Shown: positions 6,752 to 14,591, numbered from the stretch's first letter. The stretch is 21,803 bases of DNA from Verrucomicrobia bacterium UBA1412 (GCA_002305615.1 DBPU01000063.1:1-21803), one strand, 5' to 3'. The notes: a model not told the origin generated them from the sequence alone. Translations and numbers: made by a program.

Positions 6752-8956
6752 ATGAAGTTGCGACGGCGGATCAGCTTTTTAGTGGCTCTTTTGGTAACTG
6801 GCATTCAGGGATGGGGACAAACGGAGCCTCAATCCCAGCTATGGCATTTGGAGTCACTCAGCCAGGATGGACATATAGATTATGATTACAACACAGGCAT
6901 CAGCCATGCAGTAGGCGGTGTCGTCGTTACTTTTGAAGATGCCATTCTCTCCGCTGATGAAGCCACTCTGGATAACAACACCGGGGAAGTTGTTGCTACG
7001 GGAAACGTTATTGTCCGACAGGGTGATATGACTTGGTCGGGAACGAAGGTGGAGTACAACTTCAAAACCCGCCAGATGAAAACAGGGCTTTTTAAAGCAG
7101 GTACATCCCCCTACTTCGCATCCGGTGCCGGTTTGAGTTACGACGTTGAAGGAAAAGACTATGAAATGCAAAACATCTCTATGTCCACCGATGACGTGGC
7201 TGATCCCTATTTCAAGGTTCGCGCAAAAGTATTAAAAATATCCCCCGGCGAATATGTAGAAGCTCGCAAGGCAACAGTCTATGCAGGCGACACGCCGATT
7301 TTCTACTTTCCTTACTATCATCGGAATCTAAAAAAACATCGCTTTTTCTACGTACCTGAACCTGGTTATAGAAGTGTTTACGGGGCTTATTTGCTAAACG
7401 GATTCCATTACGATTTTAATCAAAATCTTTCGGCAGCTACTCATATCGATTATCGATGGGATAGAGGACTGGCTGGCGGCCAGGACTTCGAATTCAGGCA
7501 CGAGGAGTGGGGAACTGGTAACCTCCAAACCTATTACACTCGTGACAAGGATCCGCATCAATACAAGGGAGAAACCTGGATTCCCGAGGAGCGGCAGTGG
7601 GTTTACTTCGATTACCGCTTGCAACTGCGTCCGGATATGGAGATCAGGACAGCTATACGAGAGCAGTCCGACCTTTACGCACTTAGAGACTTTCGGGAGG
7701 ATATCTATGAAAAGAATCAGCAACCTTCCAGTTTCGCTGAATTCAACTACGATTGGTACAACTTTAACCTGAACGTTCTGGCTCAGCCGAGAGTCAACGA
7801 TTTTTTCCAAACGGTGGAGCGATTGCCCGATGTGAAGTTTGATGCTTATCGGCAGCAGTTGGGAGTATCCCCGTTCTACTACGAAAGCCAATCACAAGCA
7901 GGCTATTTTGATTATCGGTATTCCAATATGGATCCCTTCCGCCCCGATGATTACAGCGCTTTTCGAGGAGATACTTACCACCAGATCACGCTTCCAGTCG
8001 CATCGTTCGGGTGGCTGAATTTTTCACCAAGAGTGGGGGGCAGAGGTTCTTTTTACAGTGAATCCGAAGGCTCCAGCAAGAAAACAGCCAATGTTGGAAG
8101 AGCAGTTTTCAACACGGGAGCCGAAGCTTCTTTCAAGCTCTCTCAAACTTGGAAAAATGCTGAAAACAGATTTTGGGATGTGGATGGTTTGCGGCATGTG
8201 ATTGAGCCTTCCTTTAATTATATTTTTGTCCCCGATCCTAGTAGAAACCTTCAGGAACTGCCTCAATTTGACGAGCTCACTGATGCCTACCGGCTTATGC
8301 CGCTGGATTACCCCGATTATAATTCCATCGATTCGATCGATAGCGAAAATGTGATGCGCCTGGGTTTAAGAAATCGGTTGCAAACCGAAAGGGAAAACCG
8401 ATTGGTCAATCTAATCAACTGGGCTCTCTACTGCGACTGGAGGCTGGACCCCAGAGAAGACCAAAGTCGCTTTTCAGACTTTTATAGTGGTCTTAATTTT
8501 TATCCTCGCGAGTGGATCAGCTTCACTACAGAAAACAGAGTATCCACCGAGACCGGTGATATGCGTGAATCAAGCAACTATCTCACACTGCACCCTTCTT
8601 CGGTATGGAGTCTGGCCTTTGGATACCGATTCATGGAAAAGCGCATGATTACCGGCTATCCCGATTGGTATAGCAACAATCTCTTCATGGGCCGCTTCAC
8701 CCTTCGTATTAATGAAAACTATGCCTTCAGAACCCGTCTTCAATTTGAGGCACGCGACGGGACCCTGGAGGAACAGGAATACACCCTCTACCGGGATATG
8801 CGCTCATGGGTTGCAGCTTTCCGTTTTAAAATCAGGGATAATCGCGAGGGACCTATGGATTTTTCAGTCTCATTTGGGCTACAATTGAAGATGATGGCTT
8901 CACCGGAGTCAGGTGGAGATGTAGATACCTGGAATTTCTCTCAAACAATATCTTAG
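6752..8956 (+). CDS. lptD: LPS-assembly outer-membrane protein LptD-like
   Basis: The 734-aa protein starts with a signal peptide (MKLRRRISFLVALLVTGIQG, cleavage near GWG-Q). An OstA/LptA-like periplasmic domain follows, with the repeated pattern GGVVVTFEDAILSADEATLD, then GEVVATGNVIV and TWSGTKVEYN (about 55-150). From about residue 190 to the end there are alternating aromatic beta strands (for example HYDFNQNLSAATHIDYRW), consistent with a beta barrel. In Gram-negative bacteria LptD inserts lipopolysaccharide into the outer leaflet after transport by LptA/LptC. The length is close to E. coli LptD (784 aa). Only one cysteine is present (in ALYCDW), so the interdomain disulfides of enterobacterial LptD cannot form. 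It heads a lipid operon with psd 14 bp downstream. An LptD-like function is well supported; LPS as substrate is inferred, and a general OstA-like outer-membrane protein is the alternative. Confidence 0.85.
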   Translation: MKLRRRISFLVALLVTGIQGWGQTEPQSQLWHLESLSQDGHIDYDYNTGISHAVGGVVVTFEDAILSADEATLDNNTGEVVATGNVIVRQGDMTWSGTKVEYNFKTRQMKTGLFKAGTSPYFASGAGLSYDVEGKDYEMQNISMSTDDVADPYFKVRAKVLKISPGEYVEARKATVYAGDTPIFYFPYYHRNLKKHRFFYVPEPGYRSVYGAYLLNGFHYDFNQNLSAATHIDYRWDRGLAGGQDFEFRHEEWGTGNLQTYYTRDKDPHQYKGETWIPEERQWVYFDYRLQLRPDMEIRTAIREQSDLYALRDFREDIYEKNQQPSSFAEFNYDWYNFNLNVLAQPRVNDFFQTVERLPDVKFDAYRQQLGVSPFYYESQSQAGYFDYRYSNMDPFRPDDYSAFRGDTYHQITLPVASFGWLNFSPRVGGRGSFYSESEGSSKKTANVGRAVFNTGAEASFKLSQTWKNAENRFWDVDGLRHVIEPSFNYIFVPDPSRNLQELPQFDELTDAYRLMPLDYPDYNSIDSIDSENVMRLGLRNRLQTERENRLVNLINWALYCDWRLDPREDQSRFSDFYSGLNFYPREWISFTTENRVSTETGDMRESSNYLTLHPSSVWSLAFGYRFMEKRMITGYPDWYSNNLFMGRFTLRINENYAFRTRLQFEARDGTLEEQEYTLYRDMRSWVAAFRFKIRDNREGPMDFSVSFGLQLKMMASPESGGDVDTWNFSQTIS

Positions 8957-8970
8957 TTTATTTAGGAAAA

Positions 8971-9660
8971 ATGAATCTGGATAAGCATGCAGGTAAAACT
9001 AAAGCAGCCGCTCGCCGGATGCTATGGAAGCTGATTATTCTGCTTTTCGCGGTGGCCCTGGGAGGATTTCTCACCCAATTGTGTGCCTCCTTTCTCGCCG
9101 CCACTTCAGGAGTCATTTTCGTTCTGTGGCTTGCTCTTCTGGCGTTTACCCTTTACTTTTTCCGGGACCCGACTCCTCGTGTTCCTGATGAAGGGGGTGT
9201 AATTGTGGCTCCCGCACATGGGACTGTTGACTATATAGGCGAGGGAATTGAGCACCAGTATTTGAAAGGACCGTGCAAACGAATTTCAATCTTCCTCTCT
9301 GTTTTTGACGTCCATGTTCAAAACGCACCTATTGCGGGTCAAATTGAATATATGGAGCATAAGAGTGGCGAATTTGTAAATGCTCTCAAACTTAGCTCGG
9401 CCACAACTAACGAAAATCTCTTGATAGGCTTGCGTGAAAAAGACTCTTCACGAAAGATTTCAGTGAGATTGATCGCCGGGCTTATTGCTCGCAGAATTGT
9501 GCCTTGGGTCAGAACAGATGAACAGGTTCGACAAGGAGAGCGAATTGGATTAATCCAATTTGGCTCTCGAGTTGAAATCTATTTGCCCTTGGACTCAGTA
9601 GTCACAATACAACTGGGGGAAAAAGTTCGTGGCGGAGAAACTGTTTTAGCTAAATGGTAA
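8971..9660 (+). CDS. psd: Phosphatidylserine decarboxylase, short (archaeal-type) form
   Basis: This 229-aa protein matches the short Psd subfamily that makes phosphatidylethanolamine from phosphatidylserine at the inner membrane. After a basic N-terminus come two membrane segments (about 18-42 and 45-65), then FFRDPTPRVP (63-72), VAPAHGTVDYIG (79-90) and SVFDVHVQNAPIAGQIEY (110-127), all family landmarks. The self-cleavage site sits in IQFGSRVEIYLP. Gly198-Ser199 would be cut to give the beta chain and an alpha chain whose N-terminal serine becomes the pyruvoyl cofactor. The ATG has a clear AGGA element 5 nt upstream. It lies between lptD and pssA, so consecutive enzymes of PE synthesis are encoded together. 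Confidence 0.95.
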   Translation: MNLDKHAGKTKAAARRMLWKLIILLFAVALGGFLTQLCASFLAATSGVIFVLWLALLAFTLYFFRDPTPRVPDEGGVIVAPAHGTVDYIGEGIEHQYLKGPCKRISIFLSVFDVHVQNAPIAGQIEYMEHKSGEFVNALKLSSATTNENLLIGLREKDSSRKISVRLIAGLIARRIVPWVRTDEQVRQGERIGLIQFGSRVEIYLPLDSVVTIQLGEKVRGGETVLAKW

Positions 9661-9670
9661 AGATGCTTAT

Positions 9671-10573
9671 ATGAAAGAAAAGCAGATAAAACCTGAAAAC
9701 CTGCCTCATACCCAACACCCCGAGGATGAGGTAAACGAAAACAAGGGAGTTAAAATTTACTTCCTTCCCAGCCTGATGACTGCAGGAAATCTCTTCTGTG
9801 GTTTTTTGGCTCTCACGAAAATTGTTGAGGCGGATATTACCTCTCATAGCTTTTCATCCGTCATTTACCAGGCTCTGCTTTTTATTTTGCTTGCCTGTAT
9901 TTTTGATGCCTTGGACGGACGAGTAGCCCGGATGGGAGGAGAAGAAAGCCCCTTTGGGAGAGAGTTTGACTCTCTAGCCGATTTGATTTCGTTCGGAGCA
10001 GCCCCAGCTTTCCTGGTGCATCGAATAGTGCTTGAACCCGTTTTCGTAGATATCCCGGAAATAGGCTGGTTTGTAGCTTCCATCTACCTGGTCTGTGGCG
10101 CCTTGAGACTTGCGCGGTTTAACTGTGTGGCTGCCTCTCCCACTCACAATCAAAAACCCCCATTAAAGGATTTTGTCGGCTTTCCCATTCCTGCCGCAGC
10201 GGGTTTAGTTGCATCCCTGACTCTTTTTATGCTCTGGTACCAGGATAAAGAGTTTGTTGTCGGCAACTGGAGATACACTCTTCCTTTCATCATGGTTTTT
10301 CTGTCTTATATGATGGTGAGCAACGTGCGCTATCCTTCTTTCAAGCACCTCAGTCTTAGAACTCGTCCTCGCTCGCGCAATTCGTTTGCCTGGATTGTGA
10401 TTGCCGCTTTGGCCATCGGCGGCTGCATCGTCATGAGAGCATACGTACTTCCCATCCTTCTACCTGCAGCCTTTTTTATCTATTTAGCCTATGGATTAGT
10501 ACGGTTTTTTTGGGATAAAAAAACAAAACAGAATCCGCCGGACAACCCTGCCCCTAACGCTTCACAGGGATAA
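9671..10573 (+). CDS. pssA: CDP-diacylglycerol-serine O-phosphatidyltransferase
   Basis: This 300-aa integral membrane enzyme makes phosphatidylserine from CDP-diacylglycerol and L-serine, the substrate of the adjacent Psd. The CDP-alcohol phosphotransferase signature D-x2-D-G-x2-A-R-x8-G-x3-D-x3-D is complete: Asp79, Asp82, Gly83, Ala86, Arg87, Gly96, Asp100 and Asp104. The preceding FLPSLMTAGNLFCGFLA (31-47) is the usual first helix of this family, and about seven to eight membrane segments follow. The N-terminal 28 residues are highly charged and the C-terminus is basic and proline-rich. The gene starts 10 bp after psd. An ATG at 9663 is out of frame and is not used. Confidence 0.95.
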   Translation: MKEKQIKPENLPHTQHPEDEVNENKGVKIYFLPSLMTAGNLFCGFLALTKIVEADITSHSFSSVIYQALLFILLACIFDALDGRVARMGGEESPFGREFDSLADLISFGAAPAFLVHRIVLEPVFVDIPEIGWFVASIYLVCGALRLARFNCVAASPTHNQKPPLKDFVGFPIPAAAGLVASLTLFMLWYQDKEFVVGNWRYTLPFIMVFLSYMMVSNVRYPSFKHLSLRTRPRSRNSFAWIVIAALAIGGCIVMRAYVLPILLPAAFFIYLAYGLVRFFWDKKTKQNPPDNPAPNASQG

Positions 10574-10574
10574 G

Positions 10575-11237
10575 ATGCTCTTTTTGCCCATCATTAAGCC
10601 TTTTCTCGTAGGTGTGCTGAGTGGCTTCATCACTTCTGTGCCGGTTGGCCCTATCAATGTGACGATAGTAAACGAAGGCGCTCGGATGGGCTTCCGGTCG
10701 GCCTTTTTCATTGGAGTCGGCGCGGTCTCGATGGAAGTCTTGTACTGCATGATTGCCTTTACCGGGTTTGCTTCTCTTTTTGATTCCCGTCTCGTTCGCG
10801 CTTTGATGGAATTAATGAGTTTTCTTCTCCTGAGCATATTGGGTTTGAAGTATCTTTTAGCCAACCGCGTCGATGTCAATGTGTTGGCTGCCAATTATGT
10901 TGAAGAGAAGCTCCACCTTCAAACGGCATTCACCATGGGATTTCTTCGAATATTGCTGAATCCGGTTGTTCTTCTTTTTTGGATCACCATGGCAACCACC
11001 GTGATTTCACATGAATTGGTCAGTATACAGTTTACGAGTAAATCTATTTACATCGCCGGTGTCGGGGCCGGATGCCTGGGATGGTTTTGGTTTCTTGCAT
11101 ATGAAGTCGCAAAGCGCAGACACCGTTTCTCACACAAAGTGCTCCTGAACATTTCGAGAGTCTCTGGCATTCTTCTGGCAGGATTGGCTTTCATTATGGG
11201 CCGCAATTTGACTCTGGATTTAATGAATCTCCCTTAA
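10575..11237 (+). CDS. LysE/RhtB-family amino-acid exporter-like membrane protein
   Basis: This 220-aa polytopic protein has about six membrane segments. It carries the LysE-family N-terminal signature GVLSGFITSVPVGPINVTIVNEGAR (positions 13-37, key residues SVPVGPIN and the following glycine-rich GFRSAFFIGVGA) and a second hallmark FLRILLNPVVLLFWI around 125-139. Family members export amino acids or small metabolites in exchange for protons; the substrate cannot be told from sequence. The ATG is 1 nt after the pssA stop, with AGGGA in the overlap region, so it is translationally coupled to pssA. Its place behind PE-synthesis genes is intriguing but does not establish a lipid role. Confidence 0.88.
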   Translation: MLFLPIIKPFLVGVLSGFITSVPVGPINVTIVNEGARMGFRSAFFIGVGAVSMEVLYCMIAFTGFASLFDSRLVRALMELMSFLLLSILGLKYLLANRVDVNVLAANYVEEKLHLQTAFTMGFLRILLNPVVLLFWITMATTVISHELVSIQFTSKSIYIAGVGAGCLGWFWFLAYEVAKRRHRFSHKVLLNISRVSGILLAGLAFIMGRNLTLDLMNLP

Positions 11238-11258
11238 TCCCTTGGAAACAAATAGAAA

Positions 11259-11288
11259 TTGCTTTTCAAGGAGCTTCTTGCCTATCAT
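11259..11288 (+). promoter_or_regulatory. Candidate leaderless promoter for the GH27 gene
   Basis: TTGCTT (11259-11264), an 18-nt spacer and TATCAT (11283-11288) are followed after 6 nt by the ATG at 11295. Transcription would begin at or next to the start codon. The -10 matches TATAAT at 5 of 6 positions. The TTG that opens the longest reading frame at 11259 would then be part of the -35 rather than a start codon. Confidence 0.45.
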
Positions 11289-11294
11289 GCGCAG

Positions 11295-13262
11295 ATGTAC
11301 GCTTGGCCAGCGATTTTGACCTTATTATATGCTTCACTCATAGCACTTCCTGCCATGGAACTGGTCCCTTTGTCCTCCATGGATACGTCCTCAGCATCGC
11401 AAGAATGGGGAACTCCGCAGGTAAACCGTTCCATACGTGAAAAGAAATTGTCTGTAGGAGGGCAAGAATTCGAAGGCGGGCTCGGAACACATGCAGCATT
11501 TCGCTATATCGTCCGACTCAATAAAGGTACGCAAAAATTCACTTCCTGGGTTGGTGTTGATGACAGTGCTGATAGTGATGGAAAAGCCAGCGTTCAATTC
11601 CGTCTTGTAGCCGACGGAGAAGAGATTTTCATCTCACCTGTAATGCGTGAAGGTGATGCTCCACTCAAAATAGATGTGGACCTTACTGAGAAAGAGGTTC
11701 TGGTTCTCTCAGTCCTCCCGGCTGGCGATGGAATCAGCTTTGATCATGCCAATTGGTGCGACGCTTTTTTTCATGTCACCGGTGATAAGCCAATCCCCGG
11801 AGCCCCCTGGCGAGGAGAAGCAACCATCCTGACTCCAAAACCTTCTGCAAAACCTAAAATTAACGGGGCTAAAGTGTTTGGGGTTCGCCCAGATAACCCT
11901 TTTCTTTTTACGATTGCAGCTACTGGCAGCCGGCCCATGTCTTTCTTTGCTGAACAGCTTCCTGCAGGCCTACAGTTAGACACTCTTACGGGACAAATTC
12001 AGGGAAAAATATCTACCCCTGGAACCTATCAATGCTCCTTAATCGCATCCAATGCCTTGGGTGTAGTGAAAAGGCCTTTCAGGATTGAATGCGGTAATCA
12101 AATTGCGTTAACGCCGCACATGGGATGGAACTCCTGGTACATCTGGGAAAATAATGTCACCGATAAAATTATCCGTGACGCCGCAGACGCTATGGTTTCG
12201 AGCGGAATGATCCAGCATGGTTATCAGTATATCAACATTGACGACTGCTGGGCCATCAAACCCGGCTCTTCTGACCCAACCCTACAGGGCACTGAAAGAG
12301 ACGAACAAGGACGCATCCTCTCAAATAACCGCTTTCCGGACATGAAGGCTTTGACCGACTACATTCACTCAAAGGGGCTAAAAGCCGGAATCTATACTTC
12401 CCCCGGGCGACTGACTTGTGCCGGCTTTGTTGGCTCGTATGGACACGAGTTGGATGACGTTCAGCGCTTCGCTGAATGGGGTTTCGATTTTCTGAAATAC
12501 GATTGGTGCTCTTACGGCAAAGAAATCCCCTCCGCCCCTACTTTGGAAGATATGCAAAAACCCTATTGGCTGATATCAAAATGCCTGAATATCCAGCCGC
12601 GTGATATTGTGTTAAATCTTTGCCAATATGGAATGAGTAATGTCTGGGAATGGGGCGGCCTCTTTGGCCAAAGCTGGCGAACGGCAGGAGATTTAGGGCT
12701 GAGTTTTGAAAAAATTGCACATCAAATTTATACGGACGGATTCGGACTCGATGGGAAACAATCCTACCACAAACCCGGTCAGTACAATGATCCAGATTAT
12801 ATTTTGATTGGAGTATTAAGTAACTGGAAGGGACAAAGAGTTCCCACTCCATTAACTCCCGATGAACAATATACTCACGTCACCCTTTGGTCGCTGCTGG
12901 CAGCGCCCTTGATTTTCAGCGGAGATATTACTCAAATGGACGAATTCACTTTGAGCCTGTTAACTAATGACGAAATGATTGAGGTGAACCAGGACCCTCT
13001 TTGCATTCAGGCCCACTGCATTAAAAAAGAGGGGGACATTCAGGTCTGGATAAAAACCCTGGAAGATGGATCCCGCGCTGTGGGGCTCTTCAACATGGAT
13101 GACGTCTTCCACAAAAACGCCGCCCTTTTATGGAGCGAACTTGGAATAGAAGGAGAGCATCGTGTCCGGGATATCTGGAGACAAGAGGATATCGGAATGC
13201 TTAAAGACAGCTTCACGACCAAAATCAACCCTCATGGCTGCGTCGCGTTGAGAATCTGGTAG
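11295..13262 (+). CDS. Secreted alpha-galactosidase-like enzyme: NPCBM + Ig-like + GH27 catalytic domain
   Basis: The protein has 655 aa from this ATG (667 if the TTG at 11259 is used). An N-terminal hydrophobic segment (AILTLLYASLIALPAMEL) indicates export. Next is an NPCBM-type carbohydrate-binding module with FEGGLGTHAAFRYIV and WVGVDDSADSDGKASVQFRL (about 35-160). An Ig-like putative module follows (FTIAATGSRP then LPAGLQLDTLTGQIQGKIS). The GH27 barrel then begins at TPHMGWNSWYIW, with YINIDDCW, FLKYDWC carrying the nucleophile Asp403, and SWRTAGDLG carrying the acid/base Asp466 (numbered from this ATG). A C-terminal beta domain ends the protein. GH27 enzymes of this type remove terminal alpha-galactose, and alpha-N-acetylgalactosaminidase or beta-L-arabinopyranosidase are possible alternatives. 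I chose 11295 because a promoter-like -10 sits 6 nt before it. An AAGGAG at 11268-11273 is badly spaced for either start. Confidence 0.93.
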   Translation: MYAWPAILTLLYASLIALPAMELVPLSSMDTSSASQEWGTPQVNRSIREKKLSVGGQEFEGGLGTHAAFRYIVRLNKGTQKFTSWVGVDDSADSDGKASVQFRLVADGEEIFISPVMREGDAPLKIDVDLTEKEVLVLSVLPAGDGISFDHANWCDAFFHVTGDKPIPGAPWRGEATILTPKPSAKPKINGAKVFGVRPDNPFLFTIAATGSRPMSFFAEQLPAGLQLDTLTGQIQGKISTPGTYQCSLIASNALGVVKRPFRIECGNQIALTPHMGWNSWYIWENNVTDKIIRDAADAMVSSGMIQHGYQYINIDDCWAIKPGSSDPTLQGTERDEQGRILSNNRFPDMKALTDYIHSKGLKAGIYTSPGRLTCAGFVGSYGHELDDVQRFAEWGFDFLKYDWCSYGKEIPSAPTLEDMQKPYWLISKCLNIQPRDIVLNLCQYGMSNVWEWGGLFGQSWRTAGDLGLSFEKIAHQIYTDGFGLDGKQSYHKPGQYNDPDYILIGVLSNWKGQRVPTPLTPDEQYTHVTLWSLLAAPLIFSGDITQMDEFTLSLLTNDEMIEVNQDPLCIQAHCIKKEGDIQVWIKTLEDGSRAVGLFNMDDVFHKNAALLWSELGIEGEHRVRDIWRQEDIGMLKDSFTTKINPHGCVALRIW

Positions 13263-13315
13263 CCTGCAGGAAAAGCTTCCTCAACAGCAATACACGCACG
13301 ATGCCCGCTTCCACT

Positions 13316-13353
13316 AAGCTGAGGAACAGAGAGAGAACTCAGTTCCTCAGTTT
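13316..13353. terminator. Hairpin shared by convergent GH27 and pseudopilin genes
   Basis: AAGCTGAGGAAC (13316-13327) pairs with GTTCCTCAGTTT (13342-13353) in a 12-bp stem with one G-U pair and a 14-nt loop. It lies between the stop codons of the two convergent genes, ending 2 bp before the pseudopilin stop at 13356. T tracts are short on both strands, so efficiency is uncertain. A smaller AGGAA/TTCCT hairpin is at 13268-13281. Confidence 0.55.
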
Positions 13354-13355
13354 GG

Positions 13356-14159
13356 CTAATTACGAACTCTGGTCGCGGTGCATTCTTGCATTTTTTTCAA
13401 GTCCGCACTTCCGGTGCCATCGGCTCCATTAGCCGTAATCTTCATCGTCCTCGGATCTTTCCACTTGAAGGTCTCTGCATGCCCATCCGCAAAGCTGAAA
13501 CTACCTCCATTATTGTGGCGAGTGGATGGAAAGTTCAAAAATTGATCCCCTTCAGGAAGAAAACCAAAGTGCCCATCATCTATGGAGAGCTCATGCTCGT
13601 CCAAAAACACAAACGCTTTACTGGGCCCCGGAAATACGATATCCGTAGTCTTCTTATTAACACGATAGGTACCTGCAGGCACATTCCCGTAAGCGGTTGC
13701 AGTATCTCTTCCATTCATATAGCAGTTAATAGAGACGCTGCGCACGCGCTCATAAGTCCTGCCTGCAAAATTGACCATGTACTTATCTCCGGGGCAACGA
13801 TATATCTTCGTCGCTTTATTGTAACTCCACAGCATACCTTCTTTGAGGAATAGATCATTGGTGGAGTCTGTAATATTCTCGGAGGCCAAACCCATAATTC
13901 CATTCACCCAGCAATCAACCTTGCTGCCGGCTGCATAGCTTTCCAGGTTGGGAACCACTGCTTCGTTATTATCCTGGGAATACATCGTCCAACAAAGAGT
14001 CAGCTGCCTAAGGTTCCCAACGCACTGAATTTGTTGGGCCTTGCTTTTGGCCTTCGATAGGGCTGGAAGAATCATGCCTGCCAATATAGCAATGATCGCA
14101 ATTACCACCAATAGCTCGATGAGCGTGAACCCGCTCTTTTTATAATTCTTAAGAGTCAT
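13356..14159 (-). CDS. Type II secretion-like pseudopilin with H-X9-DG motif
   Basis: This 267-aa protein begins with a canonical prepilin leader: MTLKNYKKSG, cleavage after Gly10, then FTLIELLVVIAIIAILAGM with Glu15 at position +5. A prepilin peptidase would cut and N-methylate it. The helix is followed by the ALSKAKSKAQQIQCVGNLRQL pattern (positions 33-53, key AK-KAQ-IQC--NLRQL) and a large globular domain. Near the C-terminus, His215 and Asp225-Gly226 form the H-X9-DG motif (HNNGGSFSFADG) of the expanded pseudopilin-like family in Lentisphaerota, Verrucomicrobiota and Planctomycetota. These proteins are thought to be surface or periplasmic, but their roles are mostly unknown. No secretion-machinery genes are nearby. 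It is convergent with the GH27 gene and divergent from the rhamnosidase gene. Six cysteines (46, 56, 83, 122, 146, 258) leave room for disulfides. Confidence 0.92.
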   Translation of the reverse strand: MTLKNYKKSGFTLIELLVVIAIIAILAGMILPALSKAKSKAQQIQCVGNLRQLTLCWTMYSQDNNEAVVPNLESYAAGSKVDCWVNGIMGLASENITDSTNDLFLKEGMLWSYNKATKIYRCPGDKYMVNFAGRTYERVRSVSINCYMNGRDTATAYGNVPAGTYRVNKKTTDIVFPGPSKAFVFLDEHELSIDDGHFGFLPEGDQFLNFPSTRHNNGGSFSFADGHAETFKWKDPRTMKITANGADGTGSADLKKMQECTATRVRN

Positions 14160-14253
14160 ATCGCACTAGTTTTCAAAAGTTGCCACAGGCTCTCAACATT
14201 TCTTATTACGTCTCGTATCCAAGAGTAAACCTTTTTGACAGCCCACTAAAAGT

Positions 14254-14300
14254 TGTTGACTCAGAAAGCAATTTTTATGAACCAAAACTGATAGTCAACA
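14254..14300. promoter_or_regulatory. 8-bp inverted repeat, candidate operator
   Basis: TGTTGACT at 14254-14261 is repeated exactly in inverted orientation as AGTCAACA at 14293-14300, with a 31-nt spacer (39 nt centre to centre, close to four helical turns). Each arm contains TTGACT, which resembles a -35 hexamer pointing inward on its own strand. It could be a paired regulator site controlling one or both divergent genes; chance occurrence cannot be excluded. Confidence 0.3.
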
Positions 14301-14556
14301 CACTCGACGCAAGATATTCTAAGGAGGAAGCTATCTCAGCTCAAGTCTTCCTCAAATAAAAAAAGTGATAAATATTCAAAATCTTCCAATACCTTCCACC
14401 GTCGGATTAAACCAATCACCATCTCTCAGATACTCAATGGGAAAGGATGTTTTATTACATAAATATAAATTCAGAGAAATACCCACCTACACGATTGAAA
14501 CCCATTTTTCCCAGCCAAATTACCGTTTTTGGCCCACACTACAAACCAATTTTTGA

Positions 14557-14585
14557 TTCACCTACCCCGTCAAAACTGCTACACT
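14557..14585 (+). promoter_or_regulatory. Candidate leaderless promoter for the rhamnosidase gene
   Basis: TTCACC (14557-14562), a 17-nt spacer and TACACT (14580-14585) are followed by 6 nt and the ATG at 14592. Each hexamer matches consensus at four of six positions. No Shine-Dalgarno sequence is present before the ATG. Confidence 0.4.
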
Positions 14586-14591
14586 ATCTTC

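Larger units (their letters stand above)
14160..14591. other. 432-bp divergent intergenic region between pseudopilin and rhamnosidase genes
   Basis: No convincing gene is seen here. The region is AT-rich and holds a TTGACA hexamer (14235-14240), an 8-bp inverted repeat TGTTGACT/AGTCAACA (14254-14300), and a 7-bp GAGGAAG/CTTCCTC hairpin (14324-14353) whose left arm overlaps an AGGAGGA sequence without a start codon in range. A promoter-like pair lies right at the rhamnosidase start (14557-14585). The hairpin is followed by an A tract on the plus strand and so is not a terminator in either direction. Confidence 0.6.

Noticed and set aside
7394..7891. 165-codon minus-strand frame inside lptD
   Set aside because: Antisense to a well-supported gene, with no motif and no ribosome-binding site; typical of codon-bias shadow frames.
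13386..13853. 155-codon plus-strand frame opposite the pseudopilin gene
   Set aside because: The minus strand carries an unmistakable pseudopilin with prepilin leader and H-X9-DG motif; the plus frame is its shadow.
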